Below, piece after piece: positions 33,101-46,800 of a DNA stretch of 64,000 nucleotides (its first letter is position 1; each line of letters begins with the position of its first letter). Position numbers and translations under genes: made by a program. Below the pieces are notes generated by a model. The model was not told the origin of the DNA, searched no databases, and saw only the letters and a program-made list of their open reading frames with translations. Origin of the DNA: Hippopus hippopus (lineage: Eukaryota; Mollusca; Bivalvia; Cardiida; Cardiidae); the NCBI GenBank assembly GCA_946811185.2, contig OX328104.1:11605918-11669917 (forward strand). Direction: 5' to 3'.

Positions 33101-36100
33101 CGTTTGAAGTTGACCCGGGAAGGTCTTCATGGCTACCGTAGCGGTCATGTGGTTAAAACCAACGCCATACTTTTTCCAAACCCAGCAATTTACTACTTTG
33201 TCCGTTTCCACCTCCCACGACGATGGACGAGGGGTTAAACATCTTCATGCCCACCTTGACCTACCAGTGGGAGACATGGACCCTGACCAAAAGTCTGGAA
33301 CGCGAGATAACCACTTGCGAGATGCAATGTCTGAGGAAAGCCGTCAACAAGACCAGACGGGATATGATCAGAAACACCAGGATCAGAGAATGGTGGGAAG
33401 AACACTTGTCCTCCATCGTATTTAAAAGACAAACAATCAGGTGGTTTGGACATCTGACACACATGGCACCTCACCAGCTTGCCAGTAAAGCATACAACAA
33501 AAGGATATCAGGGTAAAAGGCAAGAGGAAGACAAAGGGAGACCTGCATCTAGGGTGTGAAAGAAACCCTGAAGAACCGCAACATCCCACCCAGCTTGCCA
33601 GAGACCGAAAGCTCTTTCCCCCCTTGACGCCCTGACGGTACAAGAGGACGGATAAACAAAACGAAACGAAACGAAGGACCGTGTTAACGCATGATTCAGT
33701 TCGTTTTTTACACAAAACGGATACATATTATGCCACCCCTAACCTTGTGTAATGTATATGGCTGACGCAGTAAACCTCCTTTTCCGAGAGAGTCGCACAT
33801 ATATATGGCCTGCAACACGCGAAAAAGGGCATTCGGACATTTGCGAAAAGTGTCGTCTCGGATCAGCCTGCGCAGTCCGCGCAGGCTAATCCGAGACGGC
33901 ACTTTCCGACTGCAATAGATTTTGTTCAGCAGTAGACTTGCGCAAAACAAAAAAAGACTACACAAAAACGGAAAGTGTCGTCTCGGATTAGCCTGCGCGG
34001 ACTGCGCAGGCTGATCCGAGACGACACTTTACGCAAATGTCCGAATGCCCCTTTTCGCGTGTTGCAAGCCATATTATGGTAGACCTCATGGGTTCCATGA
34101 CCTACTTATTTCGGTGATTTTTTTGGCAAAGATATCTTCAACTGTGTTGGTTTATGGAGTTTTCGCTTTTCATGTAATTCTGTCTTTGGCACACTGCTTT
34201 CCGATGAAATTTTATGATGGGACGTATAATTTATTTCATAGACACAGTGTTAAGAGCCCATATGGCCTGCAACACGCGAAAAGGGGCATTCGAACATTCG
34301 CGTAAAATGTCGTCTCGGATCAGCCTGCGCAGTCCGCACAGGCTTATCCGAAACGACTCTTTCCGTTTTTATGTAATTTTCTGTTTTGCGCAAGTCTACT
34401 GTAGCATAAAATCTAACGTAGTCGTAAAGTGTCGTCTCGGATTAGCTTGCGCGTACTGCGCGTACTGCGCAGGCTGGTCCGAGACGACTTTTTACGCAAA
34501 AGTCCGAATGTCCCTTTTCCCGTGTTGCAAGCCATATGTCCTTTTGATGGAGTTTGCCGTGCGTATTAGGTAAAGCATTTCCCTAACATTTACATTATTC
34601 CTTAGCCATTTTATACGAGCTATAGTTCATAGTATTCCGCAAAACATCTGATTTTTTTTTGTATTCTCAATGGTGACAAAAGCATTAAATTTATGGTACC
34701 TAAACATGCTTGCCCGCAAATATTTTGTAAAAGACATGAACATTGTCATTACTTGTTGAATTCGGAATTTCTTTTCCACAAGCATTTCTAGGAAAAGGAG
34801 AAAACGTTTTTAATCAGCACATGCTCCTTTCCAAAGGATGTTTTCAACACCCGAACTGTTTCTCAGAAACTTCGTGAGTTGGTCGGCTTCAAATGCAATG
34901 AAAAATGTGGACGCATCTTCAATTTTGCCTTCTGTCAAAGAGTAAATAACATAGCTTTATTAAATTATATATACGTACACTGCTGTGATTTTGCTCAATA
35001 TCGAAGACGTATTGGAAAGTAGAGTTGATTTTTTGTGTAAGTTACAGTGCTTCTCATCCAAAATTCAGTTGATATTAAATAAGGTAGACAGTTTCAATAT
35101 TGCAGATGCATTCCTGGTGCAACTAAACTAATTATCTTTCTTTGTTGATCGACAAGTGTTAGCAGTTTTGACATCAAACCACAATGAGAAATAAGACAAA
35201 TTTACTTTTTTAATCTATTGTAGAACAAACACAACCCATTGCGTCCTTGCTATTAATAGCGTTCGGAAACATGGTGGGAAATTTAGCATTTTCTTCTTAC
35301 AAGCCATGACTACTTTTTTTTCTCGCTGCTTTCCATACAGTTCAAGAAATCAGATTTTTACTTTTTTCCCTAAAGACCATTTTCCTTGATCAAGAACACC
35401 TTTTCACAAACACTAGGCATTTGTACTACAACCCTTTACCGTACAATGCCGACTTTTAACGACCCTGGGAAAGAATCCTTTTGAAAACATTGTGGGTAAA
35501 GGAGAAAATGATGGTTACCAGCATTTTCTCCTTTTACCACAATGTTTTCTACTATATCGACGGAAACTTGCACCATTTGAGTTATACTGAAATTGTCGTC
35601 TGCAAATGCTTTCAATTCGGACAAGGCTAAAATTTTGTCGTTTGGTAAAGGGTTAACTTCACACTTCACAGAGAGACTCCAGCTAATCATAATCGTATTC
35701 TTGGTCTAATTCTCAAGAATTTTCTGACTTTGAAAGAAAAGTAATTTCTGACTGGCCGACCCAAATGGTTTAGCCGCTAAGGCAATGCGTTAAGGTCTAA
35801 ATCTAGATATAGACTTAGAACGCAATTTAGAATGATGGTGAATACGGCCCCGGCCAATCGAGCTCGACGAAAATATGAACTACAGAAATCAACAGCATTC
35901 AATATGTAATACAAAAGAAGGCTTCTCATTCTTATGTGCCATACTCCTACCTTCTATATAGCTTCTAAAGTCCTTCGTAGAATCAACCCATAGAACACAG
36001 CATGAAAAATCCGAACATTTTTGGTCTAGAAGTAGACCCCAAAAATTGTAGTTCCGAAGTTGCTAATGTCCAGAATATCTCAGATAAGATGATTAAGTGT

Positions 36101-39100
36101 AGATCAAAGACAGGACTGCACGCTCGCAAATTCATCTAAAGGTTTGAAAGGTGCTGTAAGCTATAGCGTGTAGCGCCCATAACGCACAAAACGCAAGAGC
36201 GTAATGTAAAAAGTTAGAAGAATATGAGGCGTCACTTTAGTGAATAATGTCATTCTCGTTGATAATTCTTTACCGAAATATTTTGCCTTGCAACGACCTA
36301 AGGGAAGAGGACCTTTCAAAACATTGTTGGAAAAGCATAAAATGCTGGTAATCTCTCCTCTGCAGATGCTTTCAATATGGACATGTCTATGGTTTTGTTA
36401 AATAGAAGTCTGAATTTGGAGTAAGAATTATTCCATATCCCTGGTCACTTCCCTGGTAAGAGTTAAGGCGACATCTACCAGTTTAACGTTTTCGATATAT
36501 TGGTCGTTGACTTTTGGTTGTGGACACACAGTGTAGAATGAAGTATTTCATTCGAAAAATCAGAAGTTCCGCTGTCTCTTGTATACATTCTGTAGCCAAA
36601 CCCGGTGGCACAGTTGGCCAAATACTCGGCGCTTTAAAGCCAGAAATCGCTGGTTCGAGTGCCAGCTCGGCCATATTCTTTCCAGGATTGATGATGGCCA
36701 TTGCGACAGGATTAATTCCTCTCTCAAGGCTAGAAAGAAATGAGCCATGCTTTGTGAAAAGGGGGATTAATGCAAAGTTTCGACCCATGTCAGCCTGCGC
36801 AGTCCGTGCAGGCTGACATGGGTCGAAACGTTTTGCTATTTGTAAGTTTGTGCTTGTCCAAAGACCCTTCTTACATGTACCTCCATATCTAGGCAATTTT
36901 GTGGATCCCTATTTCTGTGATGTTTTGCTTGGAATAATGCATTACAGAGACGCATTACAGCCCTCTTTTCCTGAGCGTGGCTCAAAAATAGAGGGAAGAA
37001 ACATAATTTTAGACAATTGAAACGATTACTAATGGAAGCAATATTACATGTACGGTCAGGTGGCAGGGGACTTGGAAACTTGTTCACGGCTTTGGCGAAT
37101 CATGTCGCCACCTCGCCGAAAGTTTTACCATTCCAACGTGTATTAAAACGAGATTTCCCTGTATTATGGTCTCACGAATTGAGTACTCTGGCGACACAGA
37201 CTTTCCCTCACGAGTGCCCCAATTCAATGAAAACTGACGTCACTGAGAGCTGACGACATTGACACCTTGGTAAAACGTGCAGTTTGGTGCATAAACTTGA
37301 TGTTACTGTGATATACATTCGACGTATTTTCATTTAAACATGGATTTAAACAACTTCAAGGTAAGTAACTATGCATTTTAATGATTTTTGTTGGCAAAAG
37401 TAAACGACCATTGGTTGCCTAAACCGACCATTAGATTATCCTGTTAATGTTACTATGTATGAGTTTCGACACCTCACAGTTTGCTTACCTGACCAAAGGA
37501 TGGCTCATTTTAACCCCGTGTAGATCTATTTGTTTTAGAATGAAAACAAACGATAATAAATGTAACTAAATTCATTTTGTTTTCAAAAATAACCATTCTT
37601 TCCGTTTTAATGACAACCATGAAGGGAAACTAGTAATAATCACAGGGGCTCGGCACATGATCATTTATGCTTAAAGACAACATTTCGATAAAAAGTCCGA
37701 ATATCTGTATATAAATATCTACAAGGGATGGAACTTCACGAAGGTCAATTTACATACCGACCTAGTTCCACCCGGGTTTTCTCACAAATTTGCAGAAATA
37801 TTTTCGAAATGTAAAGCCCTGACAGAACCTAAGTCAATATGCTCAACGTTCAACACGGGTTCATTTCCTTTAGAGCAAATCCCTACGTAACATCGTAAAC
37901 GAAATCGCAACATTATTGCTAAAAATGCTTAGTCGGACACGACCTCGTAACCAGCCATTTCACCAGTAAAATGTAACAAACGGACTTACCATGTGAAAAT
38001 AAACGGTCTGGTCCAATCGTTTATAATTTTCTTTAACAGTTGCAATCGGTAGTTTTGTCCGGAGCGATCTCTTAGAAGCACGACAAGCGATCATTTCGTT
38101 TACGATGTTACGTAGGGGTTTGCTCTAAAGGAAATGAACCCGTGTTTAACGTTGAGCATATTGACTTAGATATATCTCTGCAACTTGGTGAGAAAACCTG
38201 GTTGGAACTAGGTAGGTATGCAAATTGACCTTCAATAAATTCCATCCCTTGTAGATATTTATATACAGATATTCAGATTTTTTATTGACATGTTGTCTTT
38301 AAGCATAAATTATCATGTGCCGAGCCCCTGTGGTAATAATATGGTGCAGGCTACTCAGTATGTCTGTCTTGTGGGCGGCTCGTATCGATCGACGCCGCCA
38401 TGGTGTGTTGAAAGTGCATTTGTGCATACGGGTCTCCCAAAAGAGAAACTGCTTTTACGAGGATTTTGCCAGTGTACATGAATATATGTACGGGACATAT
38501 TATCCAATCAGATCGCGAGAAATTTCTTTGCCGTATAATAATTGCTGCTGTCTCTTCAATGTTTTCAAAAACATGTCAGGAAGGGAGAAAGCCGCAGTTG
38601 TGTTATGTCTTGCGTTCAGTTTATGAGTTAATGGTATTTAATTAATTACACTAACGAGTTCTGGTATTTAGTAAATTACACTGACGAGTTCTAAGTACTA
38701 GCGAAGGAACTGTAAGTACTTTGAAAAAGAATGACGTCACTTACCTGTAGCTCCTCTATAGATACCCAGCAGTCTTTCGGGAATTCTTGAAGCGTTGGCA
38801 CAAGGAACTGCAGACACCCATTCCAGTGTCCCAGTAGAAACATGAGACATATAAGGTTAAATATCCGCATGAACTTCCCAGCTAGAGCTAAAAACTGAAG
38901 ACAGATGACAAGAACACTTTATTGTAAATAAATCTATAGATCTATAAAAAAGAGGGAAAGATGTTGCGAATGATTGTCTTTTTCCGTGTATGATCGAAAT
39001 TTCTTTCATCGAGTGAAGAACGAAGGCTATATAAGAAAATATGGCCTTTGCTATTCAAGAGATCAAAAAAATTTCGATCTTACAACGAAACAAACAATTA

Positions 39101-40763
39101 TCATATTTCTTTTATGCTCTTTATTTTAATCTTTCTTTTTACGTCTGACTTTTGCTCATAATGAAAAATATGTGCATTTTTCGAGCGAAATAGATCTATT
39201 GAATTAATATAGTCGGATCTGGACTAGCTTTTTATAATGACGTCATTAGCGATGTTGACTACGTCATAAAACATGACGTTCACCCTAAAATTCATTCATG
39301 TTCTATAAATATCCGTGGTAGGTCAAAAATAAAGTTATAACATTCACCGGTGAATTATAACATTCACCGGTGAATTATAAGGATATAATTCACTGTTAGA
39401 TTTCCATAAACTACTGAAAAGCATAAACGAAAATGAATCATTTCGACCTCATGGGGGATATCTCGTATGTAGCTTGAGTAGATGAAGATGATCAAAATCA
39501 GATTACATAGAACGTGCAGTCCGATTTTAGTTAAACAGCATCTTCTACATGCAGAAGTTTCTATTAACTTTCTACCAAACGACAAAAGTTTAAACTCGAC
39601 AAAACTGAAAGCATTTGCAGACAACTAGATCTAATCAAATGTTACTCAAAACATGAAATTTGTCTCTCATAGGGTAAAAAACACTGTGGGAAAAAAGAGA
39701 AAACGCTGTTTACCAGCATTTTCTCGTTTTCCCACTGTATTTTCAAAAGTCTTCTTTATGGTCCATAAAACTTGGGATTTTCTGGTAAAGGGTTAATATG
39801 CATGCATATTTTCCAGCAGGCACTAGTTGTCTGGAAATCCTGTGCTATTCTTAAGACCTTTTAAAAAGATAAGTTCACGCTGAGGGAAGACTTTTCTACA
39901 GTGTACAGTTTGTTCTAAAATGTCCTTAAGTGGACCTAATGGAAGAGGAAGCTTTGTTTGCTTTGTCTGTTCATTTCCGAAAGAAAAAGCTTCTATTACA
40001 AACGCTTCTGTAGCATAAGGAATAATTTTGGCTTCTTTTCAGAACATTAAACACAGTTCAAGAATAAATGAAGAAACATTATATTTTGATCATATTTAAG
40101 AATCGCCAAGCGGATGGTGTATACCTGTGAACTGTGCTCTGTGAAAAAGAGAGTCAATGCATCTTCAAAAAGTATTGACCCAGGTTGGCCTGCGCACTAC
40201 GCGCAGACTAACCTGGGTCGAAACTTTTTTCTATGAGTCAATTTTCTGCATGTTCGAGGGCCTTTCTACCTCTAGATTCAATCGATTGTTGGACAGAATT
40301 GGTTTTATGGATTCATAATTTTACGACGATTAAATTGGTACAATGTATCAGGGAGATGCATAAAACCCCCTTTTTCCTCAACATGGCTTACATCTAAGTT
40401 TCAAACAGTCTGATACCAATCTGCATCGTCCACAAAAATCATTTAATCCTCCAAATTCTGTAATTTTCCGCGACAGTTTTGACCCACGTATGTCAAAAGA
40501 TACACAGTCAGTTCACTGTTATATTACACCAATTTTTATCAGTTTTGAACACTCTCCACTTGTCGAACAGCTACCTACGTCTATTATACTAGTGTTTTAC
40601 ATCTTTTTTGATGTGGTTGCTTTTCATATCTAAAACGGTAAAAAAAATACCAAAAAGTCTTCCCCAAACAGTTTTTGTGATGAAATATCGAGTGTTCTCC
40701 TATACTGCATCAATTTTCAATTTATATCGTTGCATCCTATGCCTCACATGGAGATCCAATGTC

Positions 40764-40827
<64 letters not shown>

Positions 40828-40866
40828 ATCGAATGATGTTTTACGCCGCATAATTACAGTGAGAGA

Positions 40867-40898
<32 letters not shown>

Positions 40899-43800
40899 AG
40901 GAGAGGGGAAAAGTACGATTACATTGTAAATATATTCTATGAAACAGAGAAAAGAGAAGACATCTTTCATTATGTTATAGAAATTATATAATCAATAAGG
41001 TTTAGAATAAAATGCACGAGAGTCATGCTCTGTGAAAAGGGGTTTAATCCATGTGCAATATCTATCGACCCATGTCAGTCTGCGCAGTCCGTGCAGGCTG
41101 CCCTAAGTCGAAACTTTTTGCTATGGGTGAATTTTCTGTCTGTAAAAGTACCAGTCTACCTCATGAATCAGTTGGTTGTTGGACGAAATGGATTTTATGT
41201 ATCCATAATAATACGATGACTTGCTTGGTTTGATGTATCACGGAGATATATTAAACCCCCTTTTGTCAAAGCGTGGCTCATTTCATTTTCTCACAATTAA
41301 ATGGGAATAAAAGAAAATTCATCAACACTATAACAATAGAATAAGATTCAACTAAAAGATTAAAATTTTATCAGTTTATATGCACAATAAGCCGGGAAAC
41401 AGGCACTTAAAAGCACGAGTAAAAGTTTATCAGGCACATGTCAATAAAAATATCGATTATAAAACATACCTAATTAATGCTTTAAGTTTAAAAATCTATA
41501 TTTATTTCATGCTTTTCAGTAGATTATCGAGAAATAACGGTGAAATATTGTTCGATGTTTCATGGTTACGACTAGTGAAAAATACCGATTTTATTTTCTA
41601 ACTCTTCAATTGAAGGCGGAAACAGTAGTTCCCGGGCACTAGTTACCTAGGTAAAAAGCGCGTGTCATTCAACCAGATGGAAATATGACGTAATATACCC
41701 TGCATTTCTCACACTTTACGTAATATTGTAATGCGTTATCATGCGGAGGGGGTACGCTACGGGAAATTACCGAAAATAACTCTACTGGATTTTAATGTGA
41801 GCCCCGCCCGCCCCCCCCCCCCCCCAAAAAAAAAAAAAAAAAAAACAAGGGGTTTTAGAAGCGTGAAATAATAAGAATATTTGTTTTTTTTTCGGTGAAA
41901 GATCGAAAATTTATTTCATCTCGTGAACATCATCGATAATATTTTCAAGAGTGCCTGCGCCACTCGTGAAAATATTAATTACCGATGATGTTCACTCGAT
42001 GACGATGATAACGTGTACACATAAATCGTACGGAGACACAGACTTGACATATTAAGCTATCAGTCATTAGAATAGCTACAGCAATAACCTGTTATTGATG
42101 CTTGGCTTGCAAAGAACGTTTCCGTCCATTTTTACATAACTATGGACCTGGTTCTCTGTTGTAAATCAATACACTTCTATTTTCTAACCAGAGGAAGAAT
42201 ACTACTACTAATACCACAACTAAAACGATACTACAAAAGTTGGTAATTCTCGAATGCACTAGCTTATTTCTCAGTACAGCTCTAGTCTACTGCTACAAAA
42301 GCAAATAACCCATATAGATACTTTATCTTGGCTTTGAAATTTTCTGCTGAGGTAACCATGAATAAGTAGTCCCTTGCATTTAAAGTTTTCTTTATTCATA
42401 ATGGGTCATAAGGGTTAGTGTGATCTTAACTGGTCGCTAAAAATCTTAAGTTAATTGGTAAAGCCGGTCTACAATTACCTAATTCGGCAACAGAGACAAT
42501 TTAAGATAACTTTGCGAATAATGCATACGCCTGTATGACCGATACAGCCTTAAAAATGTGACAAAACAAAAGAATATGAGCACTTCACTTAATTGGCACA
42601 CAGAGGTTAATAAAACAGAAGCATATAGTTAAAGGCGCACAAAATAAAATGGAGCGGGGTTCAAAAAGGGGGGTTAATACATCTCCGTGATGCACCATAT
42701 GGCCTGCAACACGCGAAAAGGGGCATTCGGACACTTGCGTAAAGTGTCGTCTAGGATCAGCCTGCGCAGTCCGCGCAGGCTAATCCGAAACGACACCTTC
42801 CGTTTTTGTGTGATTTTCTGTTTTGCGCAAGTCTACTGTAGCACAAGATCTAATGTAGTCGTAAAGTGCCGTCTCGGATTAGCCTGCGCGGACTGCGCAG
42901 GCTGATCCGAGACGACACTTAACGCAAATGTCCGAATGCCCCTTTTCGCGTGTTGCAGGCCATATCGACTAAGTCATCATATAATTATGAATCCATGACA
43001 TCCATTTTGTATCACAACCTACGGAATAATGCGGTAGAATGGTCCTTGGACATGTAAAAAAATTGCCTATAGCAAAAAAATTCGACCCAGGTCAGCCTGC
43101 CGGGACTGTGCAGGCTGACATGGGTCGATAGTTTTTGCAGATGCATTAAACCCCCTTTTCTCAGAGCATGGATCAATCATGTATCAAGCTGTATAATTAA
43201 GTTTTTGTATGTTACACATGCTGACTCAAACCTTAACAGGAATTCTCTTGCATTTTAACGTCAGACATTTTTTGACATACTTCTGTAGTTTCCGTGCACC
43301 AAGCAACAAAAGAATTGGAATAAGATTAAATCATTTCTTTCTTTTCTGTTTGTAAGAGGTACCTGCTACGGACTGATACATTTGACATGTACATGTTGTT
43401 GATATTTTGAACAGGAATTGTATTTTCATGCACTAAGCTTGATTTTTTTTTCATCTCTTTCGTAAAGACAGTCCATATTTAACTTACAGTCTCACGCATT
43501 TGATATAATTATACTTTCATACTTTGTGAAAGTAGGAAGCAGTTAATAGTGCAACTTCGCGGGGATTGGAACGGGAGAAACCAAAATCCAAAAAATATAT
43601 GTACTTTTCAAATTGTCAGATATTCTATGATATAAAATTGAAAAAAAAGTATAAAGTAACTTAGTTACAATTCATGGTTTAGTACATGAGCCTTCTGTTT
43701 TCATTGAAACAGAAGCAGATCTCTGTTCAGTATATTTCTTTGAATTTGTCTTTTTAAGTACGACACGAAAACTATGTAATACAAGCTTATGTTATGTACA

Positions 43801-46800
43801 AAACAAATTTTAGAAAATATGCAGAACATTACGCTCAAAACTGCAGAGTCAGACGCAAGGCTTGCATCTACCCACATTTTTTAAGACTGGCTAGCAGATT
43901 GTCTTGGTCACAATATCTCAGCCAACCACACAGCTATACTTGAGATCTATTAAAAATCGAGTTACGAAATTAGAATATTTAGTGGGTATTGTCGTAGGTG
44001 TTCTTCAGGGTACATCTTAATGCCCTACGTGACTCGCATTAACTTTAAAAAAAATGAGCCATGCTCTGGTAAAAGGAGGCTTAATGCATGTCCGCGATGC
44101 ATGATACCAAAGCAAGCGATCACATACTTATGCATCCATAATAGCCATATTTTAAACAATCAACTTAATCATGAGGTAGACCGGTCCTCGGCCATACAGA
44201 AAATTGACCAATAGCGAAAAGTTTCGGCCCAGGTCAGCCTGCGCGGACTGCGCAGGCTGACCTTGGTCGATACTTTTCGCAGATGCATTAAGCCTCCTTT
44301 TCACAGACCATTGCTTAAATCTATTTGTCACATACAACATGCAGTTACAACATTTCAGCCACATTTAGACTCGAAAACTAAACAGAATGTTTGAAAGAGC
44401 TTGTGTTTAGAGAGATAGAAGCATTGTCATAGGTATGAAGAGATTCATACATGCAGAAAGATAAGTTAGAAATATTGAAAAGTTTTTACCTGTTTTACAG
44501 TCAGGAAAATGTAAAACAACATAATAAATATTAAAGTAATCAAGTATCAATATGTAAAAGTATCATAATCAATGAAATTTCTTCATCTTGCTTCATTCAC
44601 AGCGCTCCTATGCAATAAAGTGCAATGATTTGAACAAAAGCTATGGCAAAGCATGGCAAACAAAGTAACAAAAGGCTAAAAAAGCATAACAAAACACAAG
44701 TTCATAAATTCGCCGCCATTATGTTGCATATGCAAGGTGCATGAAATAAACTATCGTTAGATGCGTCATGGAAGAATCTCCCCTTTCTGACATAGACCAT
44801 GGTATATTGATAAAAGCAATATGAGTATTTGTGATGTTTATTATTAGATTTGCTAAAACAAAATCAGTAAGTCGTTCAGCTTGCTGTCTTCCATCTTTTA
44901 GAAGAATTCTGTTGTGTTTGAAAGAATTTGCTGAGCAAAAAACTATAGTTTTCTGTAAAAAAGAAGACCACAAAATCATAGAAAAAAATCATTATCTGTC
45001 ACCTGAATGATACAAAAAAAAATCATCAAGATAAAATAGGATCAAGACCAAAGATTACACGTCGTAAATCACTAATCATCGATAGAAGAAGTATATTTAT
45101 TTTTAAAAAAAAAGGCTTTTTCATAATCATGCCATTTCAAATTATCTTAAAATTTCAAATCCTTGAAGAAGCTTTCAAACGCTGATTTAAGATAAATTGA
45201 AGCACTGTTAAAGCCTACTAAAAGCACTGCAAATTTTGAGCTGTTCCTTGCGACGTGATGAAAATGATACCACAGTGATTCGAGCGGTGCGTGCGTAATT
45301 TTGCGGTCGCATAAACGCAGATTTTTGACAAGCTAATTACATTTCATAACAAGATTTGCCAATGAAGTCGAAGTGACTGAGTAATGGTGAATAATTGTAC
45401 TCAGTTACGGTAGCCCTATTTTCATGTACTCAACGAAATCATTTTTTGGGGTTTGAAACAATGTAATCAGAGCTTTGGAAGTTGGCACAGATTCTTTAAG
45501 GCGTTTTGTGCAAGAAATTATCGAATGCATCTGATATAGTTGCATAGGTAACAGCAATAAAGGCAAGACTATGAGCTGTTTGGTAAATGGTGAACCTGAA
45601 AGAGTTTAGAAAAGAATAAGAATAAATGATACAGATGCAATGCGGAATCGATTTGAAAATTGAAATTCATATATATATCAACCCCGGAAACTACTAGAAC
45701 GAAACGTAAGGTAATGATAAACTCTGCATAAACAATGTTGTTCAATACATTTAAACCAAACTACTCTTCACTTGATGATCTGGAATTTTCAAGATAATTG
45801 TATTGAAATGTAATAAAACTTGTCCGGTAGCAAATTAAGAAGTCGCTTTAAACAAATATATCTTGCTGCATTATTGAAAAGTGTGGTTACAATCAATAAA
45901 ACGCTGTGCAGAAGAAACAATGGTTGATTTCTTCCAATAAATAAGAATACACCAAACAGAATTTTTGTTTTTAAAATTTGGTATCAGTGCCGAAGACAAA
46001 AATGATACGGAATGAATACTGTAAAAGTACATTGCTTCTACTTCTAATTAAAGAATCACACATTACTGATAATTTATTTTATTTTCATAAACGAAACTGT
46101 CAAAAGAAATTCAACCATGACTCAAAACACTCAAATGGTTAACAAATTTCTTACAAATATGAATCGAGGGAACTCCTCAGTAACTATCGCTTGACATTTT
46201 CGTCTCAGTTCATTCTAAATTTTGAGACTTAATCACATGATCACAATGTCCAACAGAACCGTCCATTATGTTCAAAATTGTTACACATTTGTTAAACATT
46301 TTGAGCATTTTCATCTATGTTTCAGCCTCATAAACCTAATTAAACACAATCTCTAAACTTATGAGACTAAAGATATCCTAGTTCAATCACTTGAGAAACA
46401 TACCGGAATGCCTGGTAAAAACTGGAAAGAATAGTAACCCGTTTCTGTACACGAGTCGTTTTACATATACTGTAACGTTGCATAAACAAAGCCTCGCTTC
46501 TAGAGTAAAATACTTAAAAATATATCCATCATTTAAATGAGCCGTGCTCTGTGAAAAGGGGGCTGAATGCATCTGCGAAAAGTATCGATATGTAATAGCT
46601 TGCTTGGTACCATGGATTTCGGAGATGCATTAAGCCCTCTTATGCCGGAGCATAGCTCAAATATTTCTGAAGGAGAATAAGGTGTTACGATACACTACTT
46701 GTAAGTTTGCTTGTAAACTTACTTGAGGTCTGCGAGACAACGGTAGAAATGCGCCAGTCTTTGGTTTAGTAAGCAGCTACACATTACAGAATTAATTATC

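Noticed and set aside
33129..33474. Independent host gene around the reverse-transcriptase fragment
   Set aside because: The recognisable part is a LINE C terminus with a frameshift and stops; overlapping frames are shadows.
36605..36663. Functional tRNA gene
   Set aside because: A and B boxes are present but I cannot fold a full cloverleaf, and a SINE body follows.
36483..36896. 137-residue open frame on the - strand
   Set aside because: It covers a SINE and a family B MITE; similar peptides ([16 protein letters not shown]) appear wherever family B is translated.
40608..40853. Protein with RERERE repeat
   Set aside because: It is translation of a (GA)n microsatellite.
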